DNA from: Mycolicibacterium sp. P1-18
GTDB lineage: Bacteria; Actinomycetota; Actinomycetes; Mycobacteriales; Mycobacteriaceae
NCBI RefSeq assembly: GCF_008329535.1
Contig: NZ_NPKR01000008.1
Location: 1 to 64,000 of the forward strand
DNA: 64,000 bases
Reading direction: 5' to 3'
Shown here piece by piece: positions 7,152 through 15,665 of the stretch (its first letter is position 1; every line of letters begins with the position of its first letter). The translations under genes and the position numbers were made by a program. The notes under the pieces were generated by a model. The model saw only the letters and a program-made list of their open reading frames with translations. It was not told where the DNA came from and ran no database searches.

Positions 7152-9080
7152 GTGCGCAACCCACATGCAGGACAACCCTTTACGACCTCCGACGCGGAGA
7201 TCGCGGAGGCCCTCCTCGACGTCAGCGTCCCAACCCTGATGCTGACACTGGTCCACATGTCGGGTGATCCCAGCCTGATCCGCGGTGCGCTGCGGCCGGC
7301 CGGCTTGTTCCTCAACGAAGTGCAGGGCTACATGTCCGCCGACGACAAGGCGGCGGCTCGTGCCCTCGCGCTGCGGGTGATCGCCGACTACCGCGATCGC
7401 GGGTGTCCGGACCCGGAGCCGGTCGACGGTGAACTGCTCAAGGAGATGATGGAGTGGCTCGTCTGCGAGCCGGTGCCCGACGAATACGTGCCGCTGCTGC
7501 TGGAGGAGATGGAGCTCGACGGCAGGGACGCCCGGGCCACCGGCTGGGCCGCGACCCCGGCCGTACGCGAGGAGTTTCCGGTCGTCGTCATCGGATGCGG
7601 CGAGTCCGGTCTGCTGGCCGGCATCCGGCTCAAGGAAGCGGGCATACCGTTCACCATCGTCGAGAAGAACGCGGGTCCCGGCGGCACCTGGTATCAGAAC
7701 ACCTATCCCGGTGCGCGGGTGGACGTCGGAAATCACTTCTACTGCTACAGCTTCGAACCGGCCGACCAGTGGACGCACTTCTTCGCCGAGCAGCCGGAAC
7801 TGCAGGCGTACTTTCAGCGAGTCATGGACGCTCACGGCGTCGGACCGCACGTCCGGTGGCAGACCGAGGTCGTCGACGCCACCTGGGACGAGGCCCAGGC
7901 GTCGTGGACGGTCCGCACCCGCGGGGCCGACGGTGCGATCGAGACGCTGCACGCGCGGGCGGTGATCAGCGCGGTGGGGCAGCTCGACCGCCCGCACGTG
8001 CCGCGGATCACCGGGCAGGAGTCATTCGCAGGCAACGCCTTTCACTCCGCGGAGTGGGACCACTCGGTGAACCTGCGCGGCCGGCGGGTGGCGATGATCG
8101 GTGCGGGCGCCAGCGGTTTCCAGATCGCGCCGGCGATCGCCGAGGAGGTGGACCATCTCACCGTCTTCCAGCGCACCGCCCAGTGGATGTTCCCGAACCC
8201 GAACTACCACGAGCCCGTCGGGGTGGGGGTCCGGTGGGCGCTGCGACATCTGCCGTTCTACGGCCGGTGGTACCGGTTCCTGCTGTTCTGGCCCGGCTGC
8301 GACAAGGGATTGGCGGCGGCGCGCGTCGACCCCGACTACCCCGATCAGCAGAAGGCGGTCAGCGAGGTCAACGAGATCACCCGCATCATGTTCACCGAGT
8401 GGATCACCAGCCAGATCGGCGACGACCCCGAGCTCGCGGCCAAGGTGGTCCCGGACTACCCGGCGACGGGCAAGCGCACCCTGCAGGACAACGGCAGTTG
8501 GTTGAAGACGCTGACCCGCGACGACGTCGAACTCGTCCGCACCCCGATCGACCACGTCGATGCCGACGCGGTGGTGACGGTCGACGGCACCCGTCACCCG
8601 GTTGACGTCATCGTCTACGCCACCGGCTTTCAGGCCACCGAGCTGCTGTGGCCGATGACGGTCACCGGTCGCGACGGCGACGATCTTCGCGCCCGGTGGG
8701 GTGAACGGCCGGCGGCCTACCTCGGCATCACCGTGCCCGGCTATCCGAACTTCTTCTGCATGTACGGTCCCGGCACCAACCTGGCGAGCGGTGGCAGTCT
8801 TATCTTCCACTCCGAGTGTCAAATGCGGTACATCTCAGGGTGTTTGGAGCAGCTGATCGACGGCGGTCATCGTTGGATGGAACCGCGCCAGGACAAGACA
8901 GACGACTGGGTGCGGCGCAGTCAGGAGGAGATGCGCACGATGGTCTGGGCGCACCCGTCGATCGCGCACTCGTTCTACAAGAACAGCCACGGCGAGGTGT
9001 ACACCTTGAGCCCGTGGCGACTGGTCGACTACTGGGCGTGGACCAGGACCGCTGACCCGGACGACTTCGTCTTCGGCTAG
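7152..9080 (+). CDS. Flavin-containing Baeyer-Villiger-type monooxygenase (4-hydroxyacetophenone monooxygenase-like)
   Basis: 642 residues from GTG 7152. After an N-terminal helical extension of about 140 residues comes the FAD motif VVIGCGESGLLAG, then GGTWYQNTYPGARVD, a Baeyer-Villiger fingerprint FAGNAFHSAEWDHS (pattern FxGxxxHxxxW), and the NADPH-binding MIGAGASG. Length and the extension match 4-hydroxyacetophenone-monooxygenase-type enzymes, which use NADPH and oxygen to insert oxygen next to a ketone. The substrate is unknown; ketones from steroid or aromatic breakdown are possible given neighbouring P450 genes. It is divergent from the small gene upstream of cyp124, with a 94-base intergenic region. 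Confidence 0.85.
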   Translation: MRNPHAGQPFTTSDAEIAEALLDVSVPTLMLTLVHMSGDPSLIRGALRPAGLFLNEVQGYMSADDKAAARALALRVIADYRDRGCPDPEPVDGELLKEMMEWLVCEPVPDEYVPLLLEEMELDGRDARATGWAATPAVREEFPVVVIGCGESGLLAGIRLKEAGIPFTIVEKNAGPGGTWYQNTYPGARVDVGNHFYCYSFEPADQWTHFFAEQPELQAYFQRVMDAHGVGPHVRWQTEVVDATWDEAQASWTVRTRGADGAIETLHARAVISAVGQLDRPHVPRITGQESFAGNAFHSAEWDHSVNLRGRRVAMIGAGASGFQIAPAIAEEVDHLTVFQRTAQWMFPNPNYHEPVGVGVRWALRHLPFYGRWYRFLLFWPGCDKGLAAARVDPDYPDQQKAVSEVNEITRIMFTEWITSQIGDDPELAAKVVPDYPATGKRTLQDNGSWLKTLTRDDVELVRTPIDHVDADAVVTVDGTRHPVDVIVYATGFQATELLWPMTVTGRDGDDLRARWGERPAAYLGITVPGYPNFFCMYGPGTNLASGGSLIFHSECQMRYISGCLEQLIDGGHRWMEPRQDKTDDWVRRSQEEMRTMVWAHPSIAHSFYKNSHGEVYTLSPWRLVDYWAWTRTADPDDFVFG

Positions 9081-9255
9081 CTCGCTCCCTACCTCAAGCG
9101 AATCATGAACCACAGCAGCCGCATTGGCCTCAGAAGTCGCCTCCGTACGTAACGCTGTGCTGATCCGCGACGATGTTCATGGGGAATCGACGCGTGACCG
9201 GCCGGTGTTGCATCCACCGAACGCCAGCCCGAATCGCGAGCTAGGAGAGACACGC

Positions 9256-9717
9256 ATGAACCCGATGAAGTTGGCTGCGGCCGCCGTCATCGCAGGTGGC
9301 CTGAGTCTGGGTGCGGTGCCGGTCGTCGCGCCGGTGGCGTCTGCGCAGCCGAGCGCCCCCCTTCCGGCGAAACCCGGACACGGCGACGACTTCTGCCCGC
9401 CCCAGTGCGGCAACGGCAACGGCAACGGACGTGGTCACGACGACAAGGGGTGGCCCGGTCAGTTCGACCGCGGTAACGGCAACGACAAGGGCTTCTGGTG
9501 GAACAACAACCGCCACGACTGGTGGGACGACCGCAATGGTCCACCCCCGTGGGGCTGGGGCCCGCCGCCGCCCATCCAGTGGAACGGCGGACCGCCACCG
9601 CGCTCGGTCAACTACTGGGGGTACGACCTGAACCCGGTGTGGAACGACGGTCCCCGGCAGTGGGGGGTCTGGCTGTTCGGCCAGTGGATTCCCATCTTCG
9701 GCGTCGGCTTCAACTGA
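9256..9717 (+). CDS. Secreted Asn/Gly/Trp/Pro-rich protein
   Basis: 153 residues from ATG 9256, preceded by AGGAGAGA at ribosome-site distance. A Sec signal peptide (about residues 1-32, cleaved after VASA-QPS) leads into a low-complexity mature region: a CPPQC pair, GNGNGNGRGHDD and GNGNDKG repeats, WWNNN and WWDDR clusters, and GPPPWGWGPPPP. The last 40 residues (NYWGYDLNPVWNDGPRQWGVW...) look more ordered and end in hydrophobic IPIFGVGFN. Similar small Trp/Pro-rich exported proteins occur across mycobacteria without a known function; surface or wall association is an inference. The 175-base region before it shows no other gene. Confidence 0.8.
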   Translation: MNPMKLAAAAVIAGGLSLGAVPVVAPVASAQPSAPLPAKPGHGDDFCPPQCGNGNGNGRGHDDKGWPGQFDRGNGNDKGFWWNNNRHDWWDDRNGPPPWGWGPPPPIQWNGGPPPRSVNYWGYDLNPVWNDGPRQWGVWLFGQWIPIFGVGFN

Positions 9718-9730
9718 GCTACGCCGCGAC

Positions 9731-10183
9731 TCACGCCTCGACGACGGCCTTGATCCGCTCCAGCGTCTTGCGCATGTCGCGGACGTTGCGGCGGGTACGC
9801 AACTGACCGCCGAACACGCCGAACAACGTCGTCATCAGGCCTTCGCTCATGCGGAAGGACTCGGTGACCTCGGTGCCGCCCCCGGCAGGGACGAACCGGT
9901 AGTGCCAGTTGTTCACCGGCCGATCGCCGATGAGCACCTCGAAGCCGAACTCCCTGCCGGGGTCGCACGCCGTGACCCGGCACGTCGTCCAGTAGACCGG
10001 TCCGATCTCGTTGCGTTTGACGTGCCCGCGGAACTTCGCGCCGAGTGCCGGGCCGGTGGCGCCGTCGAGCCATTCCGCCTCGAACGTCTCCGGTGAGAAC
10101 TTGCCGGTGTTGCGGACGTCCGCGACCACGCCCCAGACCTTCTCCGCCGGTGCGTCCATCGCCACCGTGACCGATCCGCGCAT
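9731..10183 (-). CDS. SRPBCC (START/Bet v1-like) family protein
   Basis: 150 residues from ATG 10183. The opening SVTVAMDAPAEKVWGVVADVRNTGKFSPE is the typical first strand and helices of polyketide-cyclase/dehydrase SRPBCC proteins, followed by strands ending in GGTEVTESFRM and a long C-terminal helix (RRNVRDMRKTLERIKAVVEA). These helix-grip proteins bind hydrophobic ligands in a central cavity and may be lipid or polyketide-binding or cyclising. The gene converges with the secreted Asn/Gly-rich gene and is divergent from the methyltransferase operon, with 53 bases between starts. Confidence 0.8.
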   Translation of the reverse strand: MRGSVTVAMDAPAEKVWGVVADVRNTGKFSPETFEAEWLDGATGPALGAKFRGHVKRNEIGPVYWTTCRVTACDPGREFGFEVLIGDRPVNNWHYRFVPAGGGTEVTESFRMSEGLMTTLFGVFGGQLRTRRNVRDMRKTLERIKAVVEA

Positions 10184-10236
10184 CGTCGAACCCGCTTCCG
10201 TGGTCGGACACTCGTAACAGGTGTCACCATAGGCGG

Positions 10237-11019
10237 ATGACGGACTGGAACGGTGCCGAATACGCCGAGCTCAGCGGATTGCAGCGGACGATGATCACCG
10301 AGGCGATGGCCGGTCTGACCTTCCGCCCGACCGACCACGTCCTCGACATCGGTTGCGGCGACGGCTTTCTCACCGCCGCGATCGCGACCCTGACACCGCA
10401 CGGCATGGTGGTGGGGGCCGACCCGTCGCATCGCATGGTCGCGACGGCGACCACGGCGACCACCGTCGGCGACGCCCGTCCGCGCTTCGTCGTCGCCGAC
10501 GTCCGCGCGCTGCCCTTCGGCGAGAGCTTCGACGCCGCCGTGTCGTTCAACGCCCTGCACTGGGTCCCCGAACAGGACGTGGCCCTGAGGCAGATCGCCG
10601 CCGTACTCACACCGGGGGGATCGCTGGTGGTGCAGGTGGTCTGCGCCGGGGCCCGGCCGAGCCTGGAGGACGTGACGACCGACCTGTGCCACGGGCCGAA
10701 CTGGGCGCCGTGGTTCGAGGGGTTCGCGGCGCCCTTCACCCACGTCGACCCCGACGGCTACGGCTCGCTGGCGGCGACCGCCGGTCTCGTCCTGGACGAC
10801 CTCACCGTCGCCGACCGGCAGTGGGACTTCGGCTCGCGCGAAGCGCTGCTGCGCTGGTCGGCGATGGGATCGGGGGCGTGGACCGACCGCTTGCCCGAGG
10901 AGCACCGCGCACGGTTCGTCGCCGAGCAGGTCGACGCCTACGAGTCCGTGGCAGGTGCCCCCGGACTGTTCCGCTTCATGCAGATGCGGGCCCGCCTGCA
11001 TCGCGGGCAGACTGGGTGA
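10237..11019 (+). CDS. Class I SAM-dependent methyltransferase
   Basis: 260 residues. The SAM-binding motif I is VLDIGCGDGF (about residues 32-41), followed by VGADPSHRM (motif II acidic residue), a FVVADVRALPF segment and SFNALHWV (motif IV), then the VLTPGGSLVVQV strand typical of ubiquinone/menaquinone-type methyltransferases. The acceptor is unknown. It is the first gene of a three-gene unit: its TGA is immediately followed by the GTG of the F420-dependent oxidoreductase, and the ABM gene follows 3 bases after that. Confidence 0.82.
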   Translation: MTDWNGAEYAELSGLQRTMITEAMAGLTFRPTDHVLDIGCGDGFLTAAIATLTPHGMVVGADPSHRMVATATTATTVGDARPRFVVADVRALPFGESFDAAVSFNALHWVPEQDVALRQIAAVLTPGGSLVVQVVCAGARPSLEDVTTDLCHGPNWAPWFEGFAAPFTHVDPDGYGSLAATAGLVLDDLTVADRQWDFGSREALLRWSAMGSGAWTDRLPEEHRARFVAEQVDAYESVAGAPGLFRFMQMRARLHRGQTG

Positions 11020-11907
11020 GTGAAGATTCGATTCGGCGTGGGCCTCGGCTCGGGCCCGGAGGCCAGTCCCGCCGAACTCCCGCACCTCGTCGACCGACTC
11101 GAAGCCGCGGGCATCGATTCGCTCTGGTTCTCCGAACTGGTCTACACCGACGCCGTCGACCCCTTCGTCGGCATGGCCTACGCGCTGTCGCGCACCACCA
11201 AGCTCAAGGTCGGCACCTCGGTGATGATCCTGCCCGGCCGTCACCCGGTGCTGGTCGCCAAGCAGCTCGCGTCGCTGGCCGCGCTGGCGCCCAAGCGGGT
11301 CCTGCCCGTCTTCGGCCTGCGGTCGGCGCTGCCCGCCGAACGTGACGTCTTCGTCGTCCCCGAGGGCCAGCGCGCCGCGGTCTTCGACGAAGCGCTCCAG
11401 CTCCTCAAAGTGGCCCTGCAGTCCGACGGCGACGACTTCGCCGGCGACTTCTTTACCGCCACGTCGATGAACGTCGGCCCGCGCCCCGCCAGGCCGCTCG
11501 ACATCTGGCTGGGCGGCTCGGCCCCGGCGGCCTTCCGGCGCATCGGACGTCTCGCCGACGGCTGGCTGGGCTCCTTCCTGACCCCCGACGAAGCCCGGCG
11601 CGGTCGGGAGCGGATCGAGGCGGCGGCCGAGGAGGCGGGACGCGCCGTGGAGGCCGACCACTACGGCGTCAACGTCGCGGTGGCCGAGAACGGCATCCCC
11701 GACGACGTGGCCGCGGCGGTGCGCGCGCGGCGGCCCGACGTCGACCCCACCGAATTGGTCGCCGACGGCTGGCCCGCGCTGCACCGGATGATCGACGGTT
11801 ACCTGGAGGCCGGGCTCACCAAGTTCGTCATCCGCCCGACCGGCGGCGTGGGGACCGACGAGTTCGTCGACCGGTTCGCAGCCGAGCTGCTACCGAGGGA
11901 GAACTGA
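11020..11907 (+). CDS. F420-dependent luciferase-like (LLM) oxidoreductase, MSMEG_3544-type
   Basis: 295 residues from GTG 11020, directly abutting the methyltransferase stop. Features of the bacterial-luciferase TIM-barrel fold are FGVGLGSG, LEAAGIDSLWFSEL, VGTSVMILPGRHPV and PLDIWLGGSAPAAFRRIGR. The overall pattern is that of the actinobacterial subfamily named after MSMEG_3544, assigned to coenzyme F420 users by phylogenetic profiling. It would move a hydride between F420 and an unknown substrate. Context with a methyltransferase and an antibiotic-biosynthesis-monooxygenase domain protein suggests modification of a small lipid or quinone-like molecule. Confidence 0.85.
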   Translation: MKIRFGVGLGSGPEASPAELPHLVDRLEAAGIDSLWFSELVYTDAVDPFVGMAYALSRTTKLKVGTSVMILPGRHPVLVAKQLASLAALAPKRVLPVFGLRSALPAERDVFVVPEGQRAAVFDEALQLLKVALQSDGDDFAGDFFTATSMNVGPRPARPLDIWLGGSAPAAFRRIGRLADGWLGSFLTPDEARRGRERIEAAAEEAGRAVEADHYGVNVAVAENGIPDDVAAAVRARRPDVDPTELVADGWPALHRMIDGYLEAGLTKFVIRPTGGVGTDEFVDRFAAELLPREN

Positions 11908-11910
11908 GCC

Positions 11911-12222
11911 GTGGCCGACGGGCAGGAGGGAGGAGGCGTCGTCGTCGCGGGACATCTGATGGTCGACCCCGCCGCCCGGGAGGAGTACCTGGCGGGCTGC
12001 CTGGAGGTGGTTCGGCAGGCGCGGGCCACGACGGGCTGCCTGGACTTCGCCGTCTCGGCCGACGTCCTCGACCCGGGTCGCGTCAACGTCTACGAGCGCT
12101 GGGCGTCCCAGGCGGCCGTGGAGGCCTTCCGAGGCAGCGGCCCAAGCGACGATCAGGGCGCCGCGCTGCTGTCGGCGTCGGTCGCGGAGTACGACGTGAC
12201 GACCGAGCGATTCCTGACCTGA
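11911..12222 (+). CDS. Antibiotic biosynthesis monooxygenase (ABM) domain protein
   Basis: 103 residues from GTG 11911, 3 bases after the F420 oxidoreductase gene. It is one ABM ferredoxin-like domain: VVVAGHLMVDPAAREEYLAG (first strand and helix), ARATTGCLDFAVS, and VNVYERWASQAAVEAFR. Such small proteins act as cofactor-free monooxygenases, haem-degrading enzymes or dimerising partners; the haem-binding Asn/Trp/His set of MhuD is not obvious. It is the last gene of the unit starting at 10237. Confidence 0.78.
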   Translation: MADGQEGGGVVVAGHLMVDPAAREEYLAGCLEVVRQARATTGCLDFAVSADVLDPGRVNVYERWASQAAVEAFRGSGPSDDQGAALLSASVAEYDVTTERFLT

Positions 12223-12329
12223 CCGCCGTCGGGTAGTGTTCGACAACATTGCGCGGACCTACGGGGGAAGGCTCTCGAGCAAGCGGAGCCGCTGCCGATA
12301 CCCACCATCCTGACGCCAAAGGCTGAACT

Positions 12330-13214
12330 GTGCCAAACACCAAGAACGACGACCAGGGCCTGAAGCCGCACTTCGAAGACGTGCAGGCGCACTACGACCT
12401 GTCCGACGACTTCTTCCGGCTGTTCCTGGATCCCACGCAGACCTACAGCTGCGCCTACTTCGAGCGCGACGACATGACGCTCGAGGAAGCCCAGATCGCC
12501 AAGATCGACCTGTCGCTCGGCAAGCTCGGGCTCGAGCCCGGAATGACGCTGCTGGACATCGGCTGCGGTTGGGGTGGCGTCGTGAACCGCGCCGTCGAGC
12601 GCTACGACGTCGACGTCGTCGGTTTGACGCTGAGCAAGAATCAGCAAGCCCACGTCAAGGATCTGCTGGCCAAGTCGGACAGTCCGCGGCGCAAGGAGGT
12701 GCTGCTGGAGGGGTGGGAACAGTTCCGCGAGCCGGTGGACCGCATCGTGTCGATCGGCGCCTTCGAGCACTTCGGTCGCGACCGTTACGCCGACTTCTTC
12801 AAGATGGCCTACGGCGTGCTGCCCGACGACGGCGTGATGCTGCTTCACACCATCATCAAGCCGAGCGACGAGGAGTTCGCCGAGCGCGGTCTGCCGATGA
12901 CGATGACCAAGCTCAGATTCTTCAAGTTCATCATGGACGAGATCTTCCCCGGCGGTGACCTGCCGCAGGTCGTGGCCGTCGAGGAGCACGCGACCAAGGC
13001 CGGTTTCGAGATCACCCGAATCCAGCCGCTACGCCTGCACTACGCCCGCACGCTGGAGATCTGGGCTGCCGCCCTGGAGGCCCGCAGGGACGAGGCGATC
13101 GCCATTCAGTCCGAAGAGGTCTACGACCGCTACATGCGCTACCTCACCGGCTGCGCGGAGTTGTTCGCCAAGGGCTACACCGACATCGCGCAGTTCACCC
13201 TCAAGAAGGCCTGA
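12330..13214 (+). CDS. Mycolic acid cyclopropane synthase/methyltransferase family protein
   Basis: 294 residues from GTG 12330. It shows the family's hallmarks in order: HFEDVQAHYDLSDDFFRLFLD, TYSCAYFERDDMTLEEAQ, SAM motif LLDIGCGWGG (about residues 74-83), VVGLTLSKNQQ, SIGAFEHFG with the active-site region that binds bicarbonate in CmaA enzymes, and a C-terminal IQPLRLHYARTLEIWA. Length fits CmaA/MmaA/UmaA proteins (285-300). It uses SAM to cyclopropanate or methylate double bonds of meromycolate chains on the acyl carrier protein. Which of these it does (cyclopropane, methyl or hydroxy-methyl) cannot be decided from this reading. Confidence 0.9.
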   Translation: MPNTKNDDQGLKPHFEDVQAHYDLSDDFFRLFLDPTQTYSCAYFERDDMTLEEAQIAKIDLSLGKLGLEPGMTLLDIGCGWGGVVNRAVERYDVDVVGLTLSKNQQAHVKDLLAKSDSPRRKEVLLEGWEQFREPVDRIVSIGAFEHFGRDRYADFFKMAYGVLPDDGVMLLHTIIKPSDEEFAERGLPMTMTKLRFFKFIMDEIFPGGDLPQVVAVEEHATKAGFEITRIQPLRLHYARTLEIWAAALEARRDEAIAIQSEEVYDRYMRYLTGCAELFAKGYTDIAQFTLKKA

Positions 13215-13244
13215 CCTCCCGCTTTCCCGTAGTTCAATGCACGG

Positions 13245-14111
13245 GTGAGCACACGACAGGCGCGCAACGGCGTCGCCATGTCCGTCACCGCGATGGTGTC
13301 GGTCCAACTCGGCATGGCCGTCGCCATCAGCCTGATCGAGGACATCGGTTCCGACGGGACCGCGTGGTTGCGGCTGGCCTGGGCCGGTCTGATCCTGCTG
13401 GTCGTCGTCCGGCCCCGCCCGTCGCAGTTCACCCGGGCCACGTTCGGCACGTGCCTGCTCCTCGGCGCCGTCACCGCGGGCGTCTCGCTGCTGTTCATGG
13501 CGTCGCTGGACTACATTCCGCTCGGCGCCGCGACCGCCCTGGAGTTCCTGGGGCCGCTGGCGGTGGCGGTGGCCCACGGGCAGGGCCGTCGCCGGTTCGT
13601 GTGGCCGGGGCTCGCCGCACTGGGCGTGGTGCTGCTGACGCAACCCTTCGGCGGCGGCATCAACCACCGGGGAGCCCTCCTGGCGGTGGCGGCCGGGGTC
13701 TGCTGGGCGGTCTACATCCTGCTGACCCAGCGCGTGGGCGACCGGGTGTCGGGGGTCACTGGGCTGGCGGTGTCGATGCCGACGGCCGCTGTGGTCGCGT
13801 CGTTCTTCGTCGGCCCCACGGTGTTCGAGGGCATGACGTGGAGGGTCGTGCTGATCGGCCTCGGGATGGCCGTCCTGCTGCCGGTGTTGCCCTACGTGCT
13901 GGAACTGCTGGCGCTGCGCCGGCTGACGACGGCCGCGTTCGGGATCCTGATGAGTCTCGAGCCGGCGATGGCGTTCCTCATCGGATTCCTTGTGCTGCAC
14001 CAGAATCCGGGTCTCTGGGAGACGGTCGGGATCGCGGTCGTGGTGGCCGCCGGCATCGGCGCCGCCCGCAGCGGCGGCCGCGAGATGGCCGTCCCACTCG
14101 AAGTCGGCTGA
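13245..14111 (+). CDS. EamA-family (DMT) transporter, RhtA-like amino-acid/metabolite exporter
   Basis: 288 residues from GTG 13245. There are ten predicted membrane helices in two EamA repeats; the hydrophobic blocks include LAWAGLILLVVV, LGAATALEFLGPLAVAVAH, LLAVAAGVCWAVYILLTQ and FGILMSLEPAMAFLIGFLVL. The pattern LEFLGPLAVA and SLEPAMAFLIG is characteristic of RhtA-type threonine/homoserine exporters. It probably exports amino acids or similar metabolites across the inner membrane. It follows the cyclopropane-synthase-like gene by 30 bases and converges with the agmatinase-like gene (2 bases between stops). Confidence 0.82.
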   Translation: MSTRQARNGVAMSVTAMVSVQLGMAVAISLIEDIGSDGTAWLRLAWAGLILLVVVRPRPSQFTRATFGTCLLLGAVTAGVSLLFMASLDYIPLGAATALEFLGPLAVAVAHGQGRRRFVWPGLAALGVVLLTQPFGGGINHRGALLAVAAGVCWAVYILLTQRVGDRVSGVTGLAVSMPTAAVVASFFVGPTVFEGMTWRVVLIGLGMAVLLPVLPYVLELLALRRLTTAAFGILMSLEPAMAFLIGFLVLHQNPGLWETVGIAVVVAAGIGAARSGGREMAVPLEVG

Positions 14112-14113
14112 GG

Positions 14114-15175
14114 TTACTTCGCCTGTGGTGACGGCGGACCGGCCGCGACACCGGCGGCGTCGCGACGGCGGGCGGCCATCCCGGCCAGCGCCTCGAACAC
14201 CACCCGGTGCGCGGCGTTCACCGTGAGCTCGGCGTGATCGTAGGCGGGGGACACCTCGACGACGTCGACCCCGGCCACGTCGTGGTCGTAGCAGAGTTGC
14301 CGCACCATCCGCAGCAGGTCGACGCTGGTGATCCCGCCGGGCTCCGGCGTTCCCGTGCCCGGCGCATGGGCCGGGTCGAGGACGTCGATGTCGACCGACA
14401 GGTACAGCTTGTCGGCCTTGGCCAGTGCCTCACCGACGGCGTCGACCATCACGGCCTTGAATCCGCGTTCCCAGATCTCCTGCATGGTGTGCCACACCAT
14501 GCCCTGCTCCTGCATCCACTCGAAGGTGTCCTGCGGGGGCCAGTACCCGCGCAGTCCGACCTGGACGAAGTGCGTGCCGGGCACCGCGCCGGACTCGATC
14601 AGCCGGCGCATCGGGGTGCCGTGGCTGGCCAGGTTGCCGTCGATGATGTCGGCGGTGTCGGCATGGGCGTCGAAGTGGACGATGCCGACGTTGCCGTAGC
14701 CGTGCACGTCGGCGACCGCCGTGGCCGACGGCCAGGTGATCGAATGGTCCCCGCCCAGCACGACGGGCACGATGCCGCGGGAGGCGACCGCCGCCACGCG
14801 GTCCTTGATGTTCTGGTGCGACACCTCCGTCTGACCGTGCGGGCAGTACGCGTCGCCGAAGTCGACGACCTCCAGCCAGTCGAAGATCTCCAGGCCCAGG
14901 TCCATGTGATAGGTCCCGGGCTCGTAGGCGGTGGCCCGGATGGCCCGCGGACCGAACCGCGCGCCGGGGCGGTTGGTGGTCCCGACGTCGAAGGGAGCGC
15001 CGACGATGGCGACGTCGGGACGCCACGAGTCGAGCTGCTCGACCTCGGTCAGGAACGGCCGGTGTCCGAAGGTCGCCAGACCCGAGTGGGGCAGGTCGAG
15101 TTGCTCGGCCATTCCCGGGGGAAGTTCGCGATGGGGTTCCCCGTGGCCGTGATGGTGGCCGTGGTCGTGGCTCAT
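14114..15175 (-). CDS. speB: Ureohydrolase family (agmatinase/guanidino-acid hydrolase) with His-rich N-terminus
   Basis: 353 residues. The binuclear-metal ligands typical of arginase/agmatinase are visible: GGDHSITW, HFDAHADT and SVDIDVLDPAHAPGTG, plus GARFGPRAIR near the N-terminus. The reaction is hydrolysis of a guanidino compound to an amine and urea, with Mn or possibly another metal. The N-terminus MSHDHGHHHGHGEPH is unusually His-rich and suggests metal storage or delivery. The ATG overlaps the stop of the upstream thioesterase gene in an ATGA arrangement, so the two are coupled. Agmatine is the usual guess, but guanidinobutyrate or other guanidines cannot be excluded. Confidence 0.85.
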   Translation of the reverse strand: MSHDHGHHHGHGEPHRELPPGMAEQLDLPHSGLATFGHRPFLTEVEQLDSWRPDVAIVGAPFDVGTTNRPGARFGPRAIRATAYEPGTYHMDLGLEIFDWLEVVDFGDAYCPHGQTEVSHQNIKDRVAAVASRGIVPVVLGGDHSITWPSATAVADVHGYGNVGIVHFDAHADTADIIDGNLASHGTPMRRLIESGAVPGTHFVQVGLRGYWPPQDTFEWMQEQGMVWHTMQEIWERGFKAVMVDAVGEALAKADKLYLSVDIDVLDPAHAPGTGTPEPGGITSVDLLRMVRQLCYDHDVAGVDVVEVSPAYDHAELTVNAAHRVVFEALAGMAARRRDAAGVAAGPPSPQAK

Positions 15176-15633
15176 GGGGTGACAGTACCGTCATTCGACG
15201 CGTTGCGCCCTTGACCCGCAACGGAAGTCAACGCCGCCCGCAGCGGTGCCGGCAGCTCCCGCGACGTCCAGTCCTGCGTCGAGACCACGACGTAGACGTT
15301 GCGTCCGCGGGTGGTCGCCACCTCGGTGCCGTCGGCGTCGCGGCGGAGCACCTCGAAACCCAACGCGAAACTCGTCCGCCCAGTCGTCTCGCAGCGGGTG
15401 CGGACGCGGACCTCGTCCCGCCAGCGCAACGGTGCGAGGTAGTCGACTTCGGCGTGCACCGTCTGGACGTCGACGCCCCACTGGTCGAACTCGGTGATCG
15501 GCAGGCCGAGATGGTCGAAGTACGCGGTGGACGCTTCGTCGAACCAGGTCAGGTAGTGGCCGTGGAACACCACGCCCTGCTGGTCGACCTCGGCGTACCG
15601 CGGCGTGATGGGTAGGGAGAACGCGTCGGTCAC
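15172..15633 (-). CDS. Acyl-CoA thioesterase, hot-dog fold (YbgC/4-hydroxybenzoyl-CoA thioesterase-like)
   Basis: 153 residues. The N-terminal YAEVDQQGVVFHGHYLTWFDEA motif contains the Asp and following HGHY that are typical of the 4HBT/YbgC thioesterase active site. Later VHAEVDYLAPLRWRDEVRVRTR and SFALGFEVLRRDADGTEVATTRG complete the hot-dog fold. It would release free acids from short or aromatic acyl-CoA esters in the cytosol. It is the first gene of a coupled pair with the ureohydrolase (ATGA overlap at 15172-15175). Confidence 0.82.
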   Translation of the reverse strand: MTDAFSLPITPRYAEVDQQGVVFHGHYLTWFDEASTAYFDHLGLPITEFDQWGVDVQTVHAEVDYLAPLRWRDEVRVRTRCETTGRTSFALGFEVLRRDADGTEVATTRGRNVYVVVSTQDWTSRELPAPLRAALTSVAGQGRNASNDGTVTP

Positions 15634-15665
15634 GGGGGACAGGCTGACAGACTCGGGGCATGCAC

